DNA of 20,812 bases from a bacterium (GTDB lineage: Bacteria > Actinomycetota > Acidimicrobiia > Acidimicrobiales > CATQHL01). Numbering within the stretch: the stretch's first letter is position 1; the number at the start of each line of letters is the position of its first letter. The notes under the pieces are model-generated. The model was not told where the DNA came from and made no database searches. It worked only from the letters and a program-made list of their open reading frames with translations. A program made the position numbers and the translations under genes. The DNA is taken from the NCBI GenBank assembly GCA_026713745.1, contig JAPONU010000520.1, positions 1-20,812 on the forward strand, given 5' to 3'. Of this stretch, positions 19,334 through 20,812 are shown in pieces.

Positions 19334-20812
19334 ATGACCACCGAGACCCGCGTCGTGATCGTCGGCGGCGGCGCCATGGGGGCGGCGCTGCTGTACTTCC
19401 TGGCGCACGAGGGTTGGACCGATGCGATCCTCGTCGAGAAGGGCGAGTTGAACTCGGGCTCCACCTGGCACGCCGCGGGGATGATCCCCAACTTCACCAG
19501 CGACCTGAACCTGGCCAAGGTGCATGAGGTGGGGGTCTCGCTCTACCGCAGCATCGAGGCCGAGACGGGCCTCGCGACCGGCTGGCACCAGCCCGGCACC
19601 GTGCGGCTCTGCCGCAAGGGACGGCCCGAGGAGGCGGACTGGCATCGCTACACACAGGGCCTGCTGCACCAGGCCGGCGTGGAGTGCCACATCATCGGGC
19701 CGTCGGAGATCGCCGGGTTGCACCCGCTGCTGAACCTGGACGACGTTGTCTCGGGGGTCTACACCCCCGACGACGGCTGGGCCGACCCGTCGAGCTGCAC
19801 CAACTCCATGGCGCGCGGCGCCCGCCAACTCGGCGCCGAAGTCCGCCGCCACACCCGTGTCACCGACATGAACCAGCTGCCCGGCGGACGCTGGGAGGTG
19901 ATCTGCGACAACGACCGCATCATCTGCGAGCACGTCGTCAACGCCGCCGGTCACTACGCCCCGCAGCTCGGCGCCATGGTGGGCCTCGACGTGCCGATCG
20001 TATCGGTCATCCACCAGTACCTCGTGACCGAGCGCATCGGTGCACTCGTGGACCTGGGGTACGAGCCGCCCACGATCCGCGACCCGCGGGCCTCGATGTA
20101 CGTGCGCAGCGAGCTGGACGGGATACTCGTGGGGCCCTACGAGATGTCGGACTCGCAGCCCTACGGCATCGACGGCGTGGACTGGGACCTGCACTTCTAT
20201 CTCACCCCGCCCGATCTGGACCGCCTCGAGGAGTGCCTGGAATGGGCGGCGGTGCGCATCCCCGCCTTCGGCGACGCCGGCATCCGCAAGGTCGTGTCGG
20301 GGCCCATCACCCACACCCCCGACGCGGGCTTCCTGATGGGGCCGGCGCCGGGGCTGCGCAACTACTGGCACTGCAACGGCGCCTCCATCGGTGTGACCCA
20401 GGGACCGGGGGCCGGCAAGTACCTGGCGCAGTGGATGGTGCACGGCCAGACCGAGATCAACGTGCGGGGCATGGACCCGCGCCGCTACGGCGACTACGCC
20501 GGGGCGCGCAGCCACTACACCATCGCGAGGTCCCTGGACGAGTACCACGAGATGTACCAGCCGCGCCCGCCCGGCGAGTACCGCGAGGCGGGCCGGCCGC
20601 AGAAGACGACCCCCATCCACGAGTCCCTCGACGCACTGGGCGCGCAGTGGCAGGAGGTGTACGGCTGGGAGCGGCCGCAGTACTTCTCGCCCGACGGTTC
20701 CCCGGAGGTGCACTCCTACCGCCGCTCGAACGCCTTCGAGCCCGTCGGCACCGAGGTGCGTGGCGTGCGGGAGCGGGTGGGCATCGCCGACCTCACGGCC
20801 TTCGCCAAGTTC
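19334..20812 (+). CDS. Second FAD/GcvT-type dehydrogenase (3' end outside window)
   Basis: The 493 visible codons start MTTETRVVIVGGGAMGAALL, with GxGxxG-type FAD site GGGAMG (11-16). STWHAAGM (43-50) contains His46, aligned with the covalent FAD histidine of the family. The FAD domain runs to about 370, with GFLMGPAPGLRNYWHCNGAS near its end. The linker and the beginning of a GcvT domain follow (WQEVYGWERPQYFS, then RSNAFEPVGTEVRGVRERVG, up to LTAFAKF at the edge). The gene begins 1 nt after its neighbour, clearly one operon. It is a diverged paralogue rather than a recent copy, so two different substrates or successive N-demethylation steps are plausible. The missing end prevents a check of the folate-binding residues. 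Confidence 0.9.
   Translation, partial: MTTETRVVIVGGGAMGAALLYFLAHEGWTDAILVEKGELNSGSTWHAAGMIPNFTSDLNLAKVHEVGVSLYRSIEAETGLATGWHQPGTVRLCRKGRPEEADWHRYTQGLLHQAGVECHIIGPSEIAGLHPLLNLDDVVSGVYTPDDGWADPSSCTNSMARGARQLGAEVRRHTRVTDMNQLPGGRWEVICDNDRIICEHVVNAAGHYAPQLGAMVGLDVPIVSVIHQYLVTERIGALVDLGYEPPTIRDPRASMYVRSELDGILVGPYEMSDSQPYGIDGVDWDLHFYLTPPDLDRLEECLEWAAVRIPAFGDAGIRKVVSGPITHTPDAGFLMGPAPGLRNYWHCNGASIGVTQGPGAGKYLAQWMVHGQTEINVRGMDPRRYGDYAGARSHYTIARSLDEYHEMYQPRPPGEYREAGRPQKTTPIHESLDALGAQWQEVYGWERPQYFSPDGSPEVHSYRRSNAFEPVGTEVRGVRERVGIADLTAFAKF

Noticed and set aside
19103..20713. Minus-strand 536-codon open frame
   Set aside because: Antisense to both dehydrogenases, which have complete family motifs on the plus strand; the antisense protein is His/Val/Gly/Arg-rich without a motif.

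Overview
The window looks like chromosome from a high-G+C actinobacterium. Luciferase-like (probably F420-dependent) oxidoreductases, an actinobacterial P450/ferredoxin pair, a phosphotransferase of the ecdysteroid-kinase-like type and frequent GTG/TTG starts fit Actinomycetota, possibly Acidimicrobiia. That class assignment is inference, because no rRNA or marker gene is present. No tRNA, rRNA, CRISPR array or intact transposase was seen.

Layout. (1) 1-1455, minus strand: a P450 followed, with an 11-nt overlap, by a small [3Fe-4S]-type ferredoxin that runs off the left edge. (2) 1629-2087, plus: a HicA/HicB-type toxin-antitoxin pair behind an AT-rich segment with an inverted repeat. (3) 2134-4361, plus: a luciferase-like oxidoreductase, a 50-bp tandem-repeat array with hairpins, and a two-domain rhodanese sulfurtransferase. 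(4) 4362-6673: a REP-like palindrome in a convergent gap, then a minus-strand pair of phosphotransferase and luciferase-like oxidoreductase.

(5) 6705-11476 reads as an accessory island with visibly lower G+C. It holds two overlapping AAA-type ATPase genes, the second with a degenerate Walker A (Arg for Lys) and a C-terminal winged helix. A 750-bp scar follows, containing fragments of a zinc metalloprotease gene and of a luciferase-like oxidoreductase. Next come a Schlafen-AlbA_2/HATPase/winged-helix protein and a second copy of the metalloprotease gene tail. A 17-bp sequence recurs exactly beside both metalloprotease tails, and a near-match to its 12-bp core lies on the other side of the AlbA_2 gene. 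This suggests modules collected at one repeated boundary.

(6) 11477-16535, minus: an ABC importer cluster with two paralogous permeases on either side of a substrate-binding lipoprotein, followed by an SH3-domain lipoprotein. The binding protein carries about 170 residues of proline-free, alanine-rich sequence between its lipid anchor and its NMT1/THI5-like domain. No transporter ATPase gene is in the window. (7) 16536-16893: a divergent regulatory gap with three 45-bp tandem repeats. (8) 16894-20812, plus: two adjacent FAD/GcvT-fold dehydrogenases of the dimethylglycine/sarcosine dehydrogenase family, the second cut by the right edge. The importer and the divergent oxidoreductases may form one uptake-and-catabolism unit for an N-methylated or flavin/pyrimidine-related compound; the substrate cannot be read from sequence.
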